Below are positions 35,191-46,169 of a stretch of 64,000 nt of DNA, piece by piece (the stretch's first letter is position 1; the number at the start of each line of letters is the position of its first letter). This DNA comes from Eurosta solidaginis. Lineage: Eukaryota; Arthropoda; Insecta; Diptera; Tephritidae. Under the pieces are notes generated by a model that was not told where the DNA came from, made no database searches, and saw only the letters and a program-made list of their open reading frames with translations. The translations under genes were made by a program, and so were the position numbers. Location: assembly GCF_040869045.1 (NCBI RefSeq), contig NC_090320.1:249302978-249366977 (forward strand). Direction: 5' to 3'.

Positions 35191-36571
35191 GAGTAAGTAA
35201 GTAATATGCACATCGAAAATTTTATGATTCTAAAAAGAAAGTTTCCCACATCCGTTGTTTAAGGTTGAACATCGAATATCGCTTGCTGTATAAATAATAA
35301 TGCGCGCAACTGTATATGCAAGCCTAAATATTGATTGTATAGAAAGAAACACCTTTGCTTCCTGCGTTGGGTTTCACCAATTGACAACGCCGTTGGCTAA
35401 ACATTCAATGAGACACCGTTTTCGTGGTTAAAGGAAAGCATTTTAATAAATTGATGTTGTTGGTCTTCACACTTAACGGTACCACCTGCTGTGTCCTGAA
35501 TTCAAAAGCAAGTTACTGGCGCTGAGCAGATTTTGCGTGACTTTGCCAACAATTTGGGTGATGGTGTGGCGATGTTTTGTGGAAAAAGTGTCAATGCTAT
35601 TAATTTGACAAGCTTTGTGCGAGGATGAGACAATTTGCGTGTCATTTGGAAAACGGCGGGTGGTGTCAATACACACACACACTGTAAAAAATTGTGCTCA
35701 TTGTGGTCAAGCCATAAGAAACACCTAAAAAAATGTATGATATATTTACACCAGTGGTGCACTCGAGAGCTTCATAGAACTTCGGGAAACCATTCGGCGT
35801 TCAACTACATGTCGCGCAGCCTCAGAGATTGAGTAAAGCAAGCAGTCACTCAGTTTTAGCTTATACTTCAAGCAGTAAGGATCTCATGCGTAAATTCTTT
35901 GCACAAATACTCTCCATTCTAACACATTCAGCTGCAAAAAAAATTGCGTTTGTATTCGAAGCTGTGCCGGCGTTGTGTACCACTGATTTACATACATATG
36001 GGTATATCTGCGTGTGTATGTGTGTGCCGCCGCAGAAATTTTAAAAAATTGCATCTACTCATGGTTTTTATGTACACATGTATGCTTGCTCGTTCATTTA
36101 TAAAACAAAAAAGGCACTTTTTTTTCAAAAAATTCAATTAAACATTTTTAATCTACATTTTAGTTTAAACTTCTCAATTAACAACAAAAAAGACCTAACC
36201 TATAAACCAACTGACAGCGATAAGAATCTCAGCTTTTGGCCATTTCTACTAATTGGCTTATTGGCAAATTGCTGTCAATTGATATGAACATGAAAACAAT
36301 TAAATGTAGCCTTAATTGGAAATTTTCGATAATTTTTATAATTTCAACAATTATGTAAAAAATTTAAATTATTGTAGTTTTTCTACGGTTCTGTTTCACG
36401 GTCAACTGTCACATAAATTATAGCTCTAATCGTGATAAACAGGTAGTTATTAATTTGTGCATAACAACAAAAAAAATATGGAAGCTAAATTGTATATGTA
36501 ATAAAGTTGGATATAGAAAAGAAAAACTTAATAAAGGCTCAGTACTCTAGACAATATAAAACTTGACATAA
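35191..36571. other. Non-coding, no recognised feature
   Basis: Overlapping short frames on both strands around 35473-36287 have no signature. There is a short CA run near 35672-35682. No gene is recognised. Confidence 0.5.
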
Positions 36572-36880
36572 ATGTTAGACAAGAGTAACCGGCAGACTTT
36601 GTTCTGTAAAAAAGAAATTGTGCCTCGTTTTCCCTTTTCACTATCTTCCTTTTCTCTTCTACTTGATATTCCTTTTTTCTTCTTATTCTTTTCCATTCCT
36701 TATTCCATTTCTCTTCCTCTCTCTCCCGATACCATTCCAGTTCCCAGTCCAATTCCCACTCCCAATGCCACTCCAATTTCTCTTCCACTTTTGACCTCAC
36801 CCCCTCTATCTCTCCTACCTAAATTTTTTCATATAAGGAAGGTATCTACCAAATATTCAATACCTGCTTCATCTGACTGA
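36572..36880. repeat. Pyrimidine-rich simple sequence with CCCAAT minisatellite
   Basis: This C/T-rich run contains CCAGTCCAATTCCCACTCCCAATGCC-type repetition, complementary in kind to 24769-24850. The open frames on both strands (Ser/Pro/Phe-rich plus, Glu/Lys/Trp-rich minus) follow from the composition bias. On the minus strand the block ends in GTCTGCCGGTTACTCTTGT, loosely like the GTCTGCCGGG...CTAGT 3' end of insect Helitrons. That reading is tentative. Confidence 0.6.
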
Positions 36881-36982
36881 CTGATCTCAATATCATTGTT
36901 TTTATAAACCTTCCTGCGATGTAAGAGAGGCATTTTTCATATTGTATCCTCTGGAAAGAAATTTGAGTGTCGAACAGAAATC

Positions 36983-37150
36983 AGGCCGAGCTGCTCTTCC
37001 AATTTGTGTCGTGCTCCTTTTTAATTTTTACCTACAATTTGGCGGGACATGATCTACGGGTTTTACGCCGACTTCGAACGGCATCTGCAACACAGATGCG
37101 TTTTCACTAGGAAGCTTTTTCATGGCAAAAATACAATCGGTGTGTGCAAA
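36983..37150 (-). repeat. SINE-like repeat, 3' portion (copy 2)
   Basis: AGGCCGAGCTGCTCTTCCAATTTG, GTCGTGCTCCTTTTTAATTTTTACC, GGCGGGAC, GCCGACTTCGAACGGCATCTGCAA and TTTTCATGGCA occur in the same order as in the longer copy at 47752-48035. This copy lacks the tRNA-like head. Confidence 0.75.
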
Positions 37151-37642
37151 ATAAGAGCTTCCTACCACATTGTAGAACAAACGTTAGCACTGGCTGCACC
37201 TTTATCGCATACAGTCATATCACCACTTTTGACCTGAGTACGCAATTTTGACCGAAAATCGACTAACTGGCTTAGACTTACTACGTACTTATTACGTTCC
37301 CTGTGGCCACCTACATAGCGTTGCTATTGTTATTTCCATCATTTCACTCATCGCCGAGGGCTATGTGATCGATGTAGTCAGTGTTGGAAATGATATACCA
37401 TCTTTAAATTCTCATAGCAGCTTTTATCTGAGTGGTTCCTTTTTCGCTCTGATTATTAGGAGAAGAAGACGATTTCTGGAACTGCTGCTGATGTAGTTGT
37501 TTTTGTTACACAAAATTGCTCTGCCTGACTGACACGCTCAATCACGAATATCATCTTACAGTGCAATATGCCGAATCGAAGAGGTGATGCCCAAATGGCA
37601 AGGTCTGGATAAGTAAGCATTTACCATCCATTGTATCCAAAT

Positions 37643-38231
37643 CAGGGATGCACCTTAACGTTAAACTAATGTTTATCAAAAAATTTCCACCGTTTCCGTT
37701 GAAACACTTCGAAATATTATCGATAAAGAAATTACCAAGATAAATTGTATATCGTTTTTAACCGAAACTAAAAGCTTTCGTTAACGTTAAAAACGTTAAC
37801 AAAAACGTGATACTTTATGTTTGAATTGTTCTGGCAATGCTATAGCCATGGTGAAGCCGTAAGGGTGGTAACAGCGAGCGGACATACACACAAACTCCAT
37901 GTAATTTGTTTGTGTAATTCGTTGGTGGTAATGTCAAAAATACTCTGAGAAATGTTCATACTGTCAAAATTCATGAGAAAAGTTGCAATCAGCCTGGCTA
38001 ATGCTTTCACCTTTAATGACTCCGCCATCAATCAGCTTTGCCAGCATAGTTTGAAATTAATAATCAACATAAACGATTTGATTTCGTTTTGATATGGCAG
38101 AAAACCAAACAAAATCATTTCGTTAATTTGACGTTCTTAACGTTAATAAACGAAACGAAATGACTTTGTTTCGTTTATTAACGTTAATTATCGTAACGAA
38201 ATGATATCGGTTCGTTGGTTAAGCATGCCTG
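37643..38231. mobile_element. hAT-type MITE, 589 bp
   Basis: The ends are CAGGGATGCACC (left) and GGTTAAGCATGCCTG (right). The termini are inverted copies, CAGGGATGC / CAGGCATGC, with one mismatch. An exact 8-bp duplication ATCCAAAT flanks it (37635-37642 and 38232-38239), the hallmark length for hAT transposases. Both subterminal zones hold many AACGTTAA / GTTAACGTTA palindromes and TTTCGTT motifs, likely transposase binding sites. No transposase is encoded, so it is non-autonomous. Confidence 0.88.
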
Positions 38232-38970
38232 ATCCAAATAGAAGTTAAGCTAGAATCTTCACATATTGAAAGTGATTGTCCTTCAGCATACGCAATGAGA
38301 GCAAAATTGTGCTATAGAATTCAGACCCCTGAACTGGAATGTCTAACATTTCCCATTTGGCACTGCGAGTTTCTACTCTGCCATATATAGGTGGCGATTG
38401 AGCACCAAATCATTTATTTATCGATTTTTTGACGAAAGGATATTACGACTACTGTGGGATGGAATAAAGCCTCTTCATGATGATGACCATTAGTTTCCCT
38501 TAAGAGTACCTTGGCCATCGTTAGAATATAGACATCGTAAATTGTAATTTGGTGCTTTGATCATCATACAATCGGAGATAGTTAGGGCGTAGTGCAAAGT
38601 CGGGAGTGTTGCTGAACAAAATATATTTTCTTACAGCACTACTGGGTCTTTTGAAATAACTTAAGGCTGTATTTGCGAAACAATTATTAAATCATATAAA
38701 GTTTTTTTTTGTGATCAATCGGTGTACGATTTTAAAACTTTTCGTATCAATTTGAAAAACACTTCGGATCTACTTATTTGAAAATTGATCTCAAAAAAGA
38801 TCTTAATATGATTCCAAAATGGTCATAGATATAGGCTTGGTATGATTTTGATATGACACGTATGGTACTCTCTCCATCATTGATCGCAACTGACCCCAGC
38901 TGTAACCTTTGCTATGACACATTTTCACATAACGCCCATTCCTTCACGTGTAACAAACATAGGTAACAGT
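38232..38970. other. Spacer between two hAT elements
   Basis: Unremarkable AT-rich sequence with no gene or repeat recognised. Confidence 0.5.
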
Positions 38971-38998
38971 CAGTGGCATAGTGAGGTTTTCTTGCGCC

Positions 38999-39823
38999 CG
39001 GGGAAAATATATATTTTTGGCATCTTCTCCATACGAGATTATAAAAGTAAGTAATTCTAACGGAGTTTTAGATTCAATTTCTTTTCTACTGTCAAGTAAT
39101 ATTTTGCAGTCACATATTTCAATAAAAAGTTCTGTTCCATCGAAATCTGTATTTTAGAATTTACGCAAGTTCTTACAATTTCTTTCTATGTCGTTATTAT
39201 TCTTGTTCAACAGATTTCCAACGTCTAAGAGAAATCAAAATTTTAAATTAAGGTCATTTAGTCGTGTAAATCTTGTACGTATTTCTTGTTGGAGACGATC
39301 GAGAAAACTTTTCATAACGCGAGAAATTTCACATTCTTTGGAAAAACCAACATCTCTAGCCTTTTCCCTTGGCATTTTGCGGCGCCTTCTTACTCATTGT
39401 GCTATATCAATATCCCATTTTTTACAGAGAGACTTCGCTTTTTCTATTGCTTCTTCACAGAGAGTGTCTCGAATTACGGATAGTTCAGTCATCCCCGGAT
39501 CTTGTAATCTGAGCTGTGCACTATCAATCTTCCTTAAGATTTCATACCAGAATGAAACTAAAATTTAGTATATTTTGCAACAGAATTGAAGCTTCGCTTC
39601 TGGTGTTACTTGTGGTGTTAATGTCATCTGCTAATTGTTCTAAGTGTTCTACTACTTTCTCTAGCCCAGCGACGATAACGCTAGCCGCTTGTATTCTAGC
39701 GCTCCATCGTGTTTCAGATTCACGTTTGACAGTTCTCGTTAACGCATTTTTTAATAATTCCCATCGTACCGTTGAAAGTGGGAAAAAAGATATATATGGG
39801 GTATTCCATCCCATTTCGACCAA
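38999..39823 (-). pseudogene. hAT transposase, ZMYM1/DUF4371-like middle region, broken
   Basis: On the minus strand it reads FFPLSTVRWELLKNA, then SETRWSARIQAASVIVAGLE, then NTRSEASILLQNILNFSF. After a frameshift near 39550 it continues with WYEILRKIDSAQLRLQD, a stretch of RRRRKMPREKARDVG, and finally TDFDGTELFIEI...PLELLTFIISYG. This order (S.TRW motif, LLN.L..F.F...FW, basic RRK stretch, PLELL) is typical of hAT transposases of the zinc-finger-MYM-1-like group. In-frame stops lie near 39394, 39245 and 39154. The reading stops against the left inverted repeat just before the conserved C-terminal dimerisation segment. The N-terminal BED and catalytic start are absent, interrupted at 39795 by the foldback module. 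Confidence 0.82.
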
Positions 39824-40922
39824 TTCTGAACCCGACCCCTTTAGAATTGGCTGAAAGTTTTTCTTCTTTTTCTAGCTTACGAAAGACGTTTTTAAATGTA
39901 CTTTTCGGAAAAAATACAAACAAATTTTTAAAGTTTTTTTTTTAATTTTTCAGTTTTTCGAGATTTTACGAATTTCCATGCCATTTTTTTTTTTCTCATA
40001 AAAATCTTCTATCAGTTCTGCAATCATCCCCACTAATCCCGGAGTGGGCCGATTTTTTTTATATTTTTTTTTATTTTATTTTAGAAAATTTTTTTTTTAA
40101 AATAAAAATAAAATTTTTTTTATCAATTTTATTTATATAACAAAAAAATGTAAGAAAATGATTTTTCAGTATTCTTTTCTTTATATATTATGGTAATCTA
40201 CGATTAAAATAACCAGGATTAATGACTGACACAGTAAACATGTAAGTTTTCTAAAAATAATGTAACAAATTATGAATTTATTTTCTGGCGTTTAAATATT
40301 TTACAAATTCTTTGTTCTTCTGAATTTGAAAATTTTTAACATACAATAATGCATAATAAATAATAATCACCAAATCCTAACACTACTTTCATAGCGTCAG
40401 TCGCTGGACGCAAACCAATTTTTTTATAATGAGACTCCAACTCAAAAGCACTGCAACATCGATCGAATTGTTTATTTGATGCCATGATATTTCGATGAAA
40501 TTATTTTAATAAACGTAGATAAGTATTGAATACGAATGTATGTGTATACAGGCCTAATGCAGTTGCTGGACAGCGAAAGTGAGTCATTTTAATCGTAGAT
40601 TACCATAATATATAAAGAAAAGAATACTTAAAAATCATTTTCTTACATTTTTTTGTTATATAAACATTTTTTTGTATTTTTTCCGAAAAGTACATTAAAA
40701 AACAAATTAAAAAAAAAAAGATCCCAAACGGTCAATTTTTAAATAGTTATAGCATTTTGAAAACAAAAACCGTGTTTTTTTTTTAAATTCATAACTTTTT
40801 TTGAGTTGGATGAAAAAATTCTGAAAAACGTCTTTCGTAAGCTAGAAAAAGAAGAAAAACTTTCAGTCAATTCTAAAGGGGTCGGGTTCAAAATTGGTCG
40901 AAATGGGATGGAATACCCCATA
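39795..40922. repeat. Foldback module 1 inside hAT element
   Basis: Left arm 39795-39900 (GGGGTATTCCATCCCATTTC ... CTTACGAAAGACG) is repeated inverted at 40820-40922. A second inverted pair is 40131-40215 and 40585-40665 (TGTAAGAAAATGATTTTT ... TATGGTAATCTACGATTA). A third block (AATGTACTTTTCGGAAAAAATAC) lies at 39897-39920 and inverted near 40676-40698. The arms are asymmetric by about 150 bp. TA-rich flanks are consistent with a separate MITE nested in the hAT. Confidence 0.82.
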
Positions 40923-41335
40923 TATTACACTGGGTCGATTTATTAACCCATATCGCTCCATTGATTTTTCGATAGAATTTGGTCTCAGGAAAAAGAAGTG
41001 CCAATTTTCATTTCATTATAAAATTTTCATGTATGCCCTGTCCGACCGAAAAATGTACGCTAAAAAGGTTGTCGATAACAATTATCGCCAACATTTTTAG
41101 CGGATATTTTTGGGTCGGACAGGGTGTACATATGAAAATTTTTTTAGTAGGTCATGAAAAAAACCTTAAAAATCAAAGTCGAAAAAAAGTCAAAAAAATT
41201 AAATTTCCCATGCTCGAAAATTATTTTTTGGATATGCGTAGTGGAACTTTTTTTCCTGAGCCCAAATCCTATCGAAAAATCGATGGCGCGATATCGATTA
41301 ACTTTCGTCCATACAAATCGACGCACCCTAATATA
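40921..41335. repeat. Foldback module 2 inside hAT element
   Basis: This is an almost complete palindrome centred near 41083 (GATAACAATTATC). Outer arms: TATTACACTGGGTCGATTTA versus inverted TATTAGGGTGCGTCGATTTG. Middle arms: GATTTTTCGATAGAATTTGG versus inverted GATTTTTCGATAGGATTTGG. Inner arms: CCCTGTCCGACC on both sides. It abuts module 1 directly. The open frames across 40894-41401 are translations of the arms. Confidence 0.82.
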
Positions 41336-41521
41336 TATGCTTTCAGTTATTCCATAACCTGTCGCGAAATTCCGGATATATGCATGCATTTTTTGGTATA
41401 GAAAATTTTTATCAGAAATCAGTTATAATAAAAATACAAATTATGCAGGAAGTTCTGCTTTGCGGACCATTTGGCGCGCCCTCCATGAGTAGCCCCCGGT
41501 GCAAGATGCCCTGTTGCCCCT

Positions 41522-41539
41522 CCCCCCCCCCCCCCCCCC
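41522..41539. repeat. C18 homopolymer inside hAT right end
   Basis: A C run directly inside the right terminal inverted repeat, preceded by AGCCCCCGGTGCAAG text. A similar run sits at 1606-1624. Confidence 0.9.
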
Positions 41540-41565
41540 TTCCTCACTACGCCACTGGTAACAGT

Positions 41566-43219
41566 CCTAGTAATCGTTTGAAATCACTGTGCCAAGGTGT
41601 CCGCCACACGACATGTACTGGCAGCATCGAAATTATATTGCAGGGCTCTCGTAGATGTATTTGTACTTCAGAAAAAGACAAGCTACGTTAGAGTCCTTGA
41701 ACAATAACTAAGAATTATGATTGAGGGCTGCTGCGAATCCTCCAATTCGTCTAACAAACATTTAATTTTGCAGCTGTCATAAATACTGCGGCGCAGGTGT
41801 TTTTAGGAACCTGCTACCACCAAATCACCAACCAACATAATCCCTATCTAAAATTATAATTTTGAAGAGGAAAAAGTATTAAACCATCAAAGCATTGAGG
41901 CATTAATTCAATCAAATAAAAAAATGAAAAAATGGAACCCTTTTAGTTGGGCATAATTAACGTCCTACCACTTCGAACCACTTAACACACGAGCAGTAAA
42001 AGTAAGAGAAACATAACTACAACCTAATACTTTCATTTTCAAAACACTTCCCCTCCTTCCTGCACTATACTAACGCTATACTAAGCGAGTGCGCAGGCGG
42101 CTACGTAAAGCTCTTTTTGATGATGCAAATTGCAAACTACACTTACCGCGGAGATGTTGTGATGCGGAGGCAGAGGAGCCGCAGAACCAGCATCAGTGCA
42201 AAGAAAATCCTTTTGTTCTTTGCCGTCAACACTAAATACTCACGTCAGCTAATAAATCTACTTCAACTGTTTGGCTGAGCGGTTGATCGCGCGCCAATCT
42301 CAATATGTATGCCTTAACTCATCCACTACCAAGCTCAACTGGCTAAATCAAGCCAGCCATTCAGTCAGTCATTCAGTCAACCAGCCAACAGGCAGGAAGC
42401 AAGCAAGAATATTGCTAGCAGCTACATTTTTACTCATGATATCACGAAGGCTGCCCAATCTGAACTTCTGATCTGCCCCATTCGCTTACCAAATCGTGTT
42501 GAAGATACCAACACACATACACGGAAACCCTTAAAATAATACCATACCAAAAGCTAGTAGAGAGATATTGAGCAGCGCCACACAGATACATTGCAGATCC
42601 ATGTCAGACCAATTGCCGACTACCAGCCACATTGGCTAAGCAACAGCAGCAAAGGAGGCTGGCGCATAATACCATTTAAGTGCCAGTATTGGTGTTGATC
42701 GTTGTTGTTGTGGTTGGTAGTGGTTGATCATTGACTGGTTGAATATGCGTCGCGTTCTGGACCCTTTAGGTGTCAAGCGCAATAATGTGCCGGCCTGTAA
42801 TCAACGCGATCCTAAATAGGTGTACAAATTATACCGAGGTCCTTAATTATAGTAAAACCGCCGACACAGCAGCCGCAGCCGAAATGGGCAAACACAGACT
42901 GTGTGCATTTGTGGTATGGAATGCTGCAGTGCAGGCGGAGTGTTAGGTGGTTGCCGAATGGTGGATTAATGAAGAAGAGAACTTTTTTTTTTGTATAAGA
43001 ATACTATAGTTTGTGCATAAACGAGTCGTGCGAGAAGTGTAAACGCGTTGAGCGATGGGCCACGAACGTCACGTGTTGAGGAGTTGGCATTATGTAGCGC
43101 ATCACATACATATATGAATGGGCACAGGGTGTGTCCGGTTTTTGGGTAAGTGTTGAATATACGAATATGTTTGTTTTAGCTATGCGTTTTTGATATACGT
43201 TCTACTTCCCTGAAATATA
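41566..43219. other. Non-coding, no recognised feature
   Basis: It holds short simple runs (a CAGC-rich stretch near 42640, a GTTGTTG run near 42700, T10 near 42986). No exon or TE coding sequence is recognised. Confidence 0.5.
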
Positions 43220-44770
43220 AGCAGTACGCCTAGGGAGTGTTCTTAGACATTTTCTGGGCTGTCAACAATGTCTCGCCCATCATGGATAGTCTTAAAATTT
43301 TTTTAAGTATATCCAGCTTTAACCAGATGGATCGTCTGCATATTAAATTGCAGGAAGATTACTTGGCACGAAATCGGAGGACAGGGGCACGCTGCATGGC
43401 GGGGTATTATCACCTCTGCTGTGGACGACGGTAACCAAAAACTGCTAAGGCGGTTCGAAGATGGATACGTCAAATTTACGGCCTACGCAGATGACGTTGC
43501 AGTTGTCATAAGTAGAAACTGCTTTCCAACAGTTAGCTCTTTGATGGATCGGCCGCTGTGGTATATACATAAGTGGGCATCTAATGACGGGTTAACCGCC
43601 AGCGCGGAGAAAACAGATGTGGTCTTGTTTTCTTAGAGGTACAAAGTCCCAAATTGGACTATGCCTAAGGAGCCATTATAGGCAGTAAGTTGTCGTGGAG
43701 TTGAAGAAGGCTTAGATCACACTTTGTGCATGTAAAAGAATGCTGAAGTCTACGTTGGCTCTTTCGCCCTCTCTCTCTCGTTGGGTATTTACAGCGATTT
43801 TAAACCCTACCCTATACTATGGAGTTCTTGTTTGGTCGACAGACACACAAAGAAGAGCCTACTTCAAAATAGTGGAAGAGATATGCAGTCTATAAATGCT
43901 AACATGAGGGTAGCCCTGAAAGCCCGAAGGTTGCACTGTATGCCATCCTGCACATTTCACCAGATGAGGTGATAGACGTGTAAACCGATGATTCCAAAGT
44001 AATGGAAGGAGTAAAGTCTTCGGTATACTGTGCTTATCCAGAAACTAGTAGATTCTACAAGCTGCCAGATAACTGTAGTGCTTTTAAGGCGGATGTAGAA
44101 GCCGTAGCCAAAAGCAGTAGAAACACTGGAAAAAAATAACTTACATTGAAGCCGCGTCAACTTTTATATTGACAGCAAAGGACCATCAACATCGATAGCA
44201 CTCCCCAAAACGATCGGGGAGTGTTTTTAATGCTACAACAACAACAGGTTCCAGGGATTATGGGAATTGGTGGCAATAAAAAAGCGGATGTGCTAGCTTA
44301 AAAGAGAGCATCTGTCGAAGTTTGCTCCGTAGACGTCCCTATCGAATTGTGCGAGAAGGCGGAAATTGTGCATGTTCGCCCAAGAAGTGTCGAAGCTCGT
44401 GTGTAGGTTTTACAACCTTGGGCTAGCAAAATAACCCTTATCATTCAAACTGTAGGCTCATGACGGGTAGTCGGACTAGACACTGCCTTTTGGCGTCACA
44501 TGTCTTTAGATGTAAGAAGTGCAGGTTGGAGGAGGACACGAACGAGCATGTTTTGTGCTCGTGTCCTGCGCTTGCCAGGCTAAGACTACAGCTATTATGA
44601 GTAATACAACTATCAGGTGGCATAGGTCGTAGAAAGCTTATAGTATTTGTATTTGTCAAGAGGATGGAGTTATTTAACAACATATGTAGGTCCTGGTTTC
44701 TGATAGGGTTTATCAGCTTGCTAAATAACCTTCTGGTAACACATTGGACCATTTAGTCTATGTGATGTCC
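43220..44770 (+). pseudogene. LINE ORF2 with RT YADD site, Jockey/R1 type, dead
   Basis: This is the most complete LINE coding relic. GVFLDIFWAVNNVSP matches the FLDI.GAFDNVS motif A of reverse transcriptase. FTAYADDVAVVIS (about 43480) is the YADD catalytic box, and WASNDGLTASAEKTDVVLFS is the following W...GL...K...F box. After frame changes come SRWVFTAILNPTLYYGVLVW (thumb), SGYC..PETSRFYKLPDNCSAFKADVEAVAK and NFYIDSKA (RNase H), VPGIMGIGGNKKADVLA, and the tail TRHCLLASHVF...RCKKCRLEEDTNEHVLCSCPALARLRLQLL. Many stops break the frame. A small hairpin repeat is inserted in the RNase H part at 44175-44248. The endonuclease domain is missing. Confidence 0.88.
44175..44248 (+). repeat. Dispersed hairpin repeat (CACTCCCC family), copy 2
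   Basis: AAAGGACCATCAACATCGATAG, then hairpin CACTCCCC..AAAACGATC..GGGGAGTG, then CTACAACAACAACAG. It sits between the YIDSKA and VPG parts of a LINE RNase H domain, replacing about 50 codons, so it was inserted into or caused a deletion in the LINE. Confidence 0.75.
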
Positions 44771-46169
44771 TCACACACCGTCCAGTTCACCCTTATATAA
44801 ATAACTCGCTTAAAAGCGTATGATTTGGTATAGAACACACTATCTGATTAACCTCAAATACCTGACGCACTCTGTACTTGTGTACTCATAAACGGCAAAG
44901 TGGCAAATGAGTCTACACGGTCGAGTGTGAAGAGATTATTCTGTAAATATTAAGAATTTGCTATGCAGCCGGCAATGAGAAAATTAAACAACTACAATAA
45001 CAACATTACTTTGCAACAACTAGCAGCTAGCAGAGCATTTGTTGAGGGTAAATTGAATAGCTGATGTCGATTTTTTCTTCTACCGTTATTATTGTTGTTG
45101 TTGTGGTCCACTCGATCACTCGATTGATCAGTGCAATTGGTGTAAATGTACTCGTAATTACCAACATTGACTTGCACTCCTTCATATGGATTTGTTTGTA
45201 TTGTATTTTTATGCGTCCTCCTTACATTGCCACAGTTGTAAGGAACACTTGAACGCCATCTTCGCTTTGCCGAAGAATCCAACAGAAATTGCTTTTGATC
45301 GATTTGATCGAATGCGCTGCAAGATCAAAGGAATTATGTTTGGCAAACGCCAGTGCGATCATGCGAAAATGTTAATATTGTATTTGTTTTTTTTTTTTTT
45401 TTGGATATAGGTTTTCACAAATCCAAAGCATAGTGGAATCCTATAGTGCCAAGGCGTGAGAGGGTAAGAAAATTGTTGTAAGCGGGTTTCATTAGCAATT
45501 TAGATATTTTTAGTCTTTTTAGTTGTTTCTGTCGTTTTTTTACTTTATTTGCTATTAATCTGTTGTACTAGGAGCTAAAGTGTGACGTTGTTTTTAGGTC
45601 TCCAAAGTGTCTTGGTTCGGGCTAAAAGCAAACATCAAAGCAATGAAGCTAAAATTTTTATGAAGCAAAAAAAAATTGAAACGAAATATAAAATGCTATA
45701 AACTATTATTTTTTTAATTTTAATGAAAGAAATTTACAGTACAGTCTATGTGGAATTTGGGCTAACGCCTCATGCACATTTCCAAGGTACAGAAGTGAAC
45801 AGAAAAAAAGCAATGTTATCAAATTTCGCCAATCGCCTTTCTTTTTTCAATTTAGATATTTTAAGAAATAATTTCTATAAATTTGTAACTGAATGTTTTC
45901 GAAAACATTCGAGAAAATCCTACAGTTTAATTGGTTTGCAGGATTTCAGTTAGAAGTGAGAAGTATTTTTTTGTATGTATATCCAACAACTTCGTCGTGA
46001 CTTCCAGGTCCTAATTTTGCCCTTTTGGTTTAATGCTTTCCCAACTTCTCCCGCTTCTTGCAAGTAACGATTGTTATCCTCAGGACTTCTCTTCGCGAGG
46101 CGTAAATGCTTTGTTCAATGTTCCCCTCTAACATATATAATTTTCTTCCGATCTGTTTGAATAATATTT
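44771..46169. other. Non-coding, no recognised feature
   Basis: A T18 run lies near 45388-45405 and GTT/TTG runs near 45088-45100. Open frames on both strands have no family signature. Confidence 0.5.

Larger units (their letters stand above)
38971..41557 (-). mobile_element. hAT element with decayed transposase, 2587 bp
   Basis: The ends are CAGTGGCATAGTGAGG (left) and CCTCACTACGCCACTG (right), a 16-bp terminal inverted repeat with one mismatch. An exact 8-bp duplication GTAACAGT flanks it (38963-38970 and 41558-41565). It carries part of a hAT transposase gene on the minus strand (38999-39823), two palindromic foldback modules (39795-40922 and 40921-41335), and a C18 run just inside the right end. 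The N-terminal half of the transposase and its C-terminal dimerisation domain are gone, so it cannot move unaided. Confidence 0.9.

Noticed and set aside
36572..36880. Ser/Pro/Phe-rich and Glu/Trp-rich open frames on opposite strands
   Set aside because: Composition artefact of a pyrimidine-rich minisatellite.
40979..41401. 140-codon plus-strand open frame
   Set aside because: Made of the two arms of a palindromic foldback module inside a hAT element, with shadow frames on both strands.
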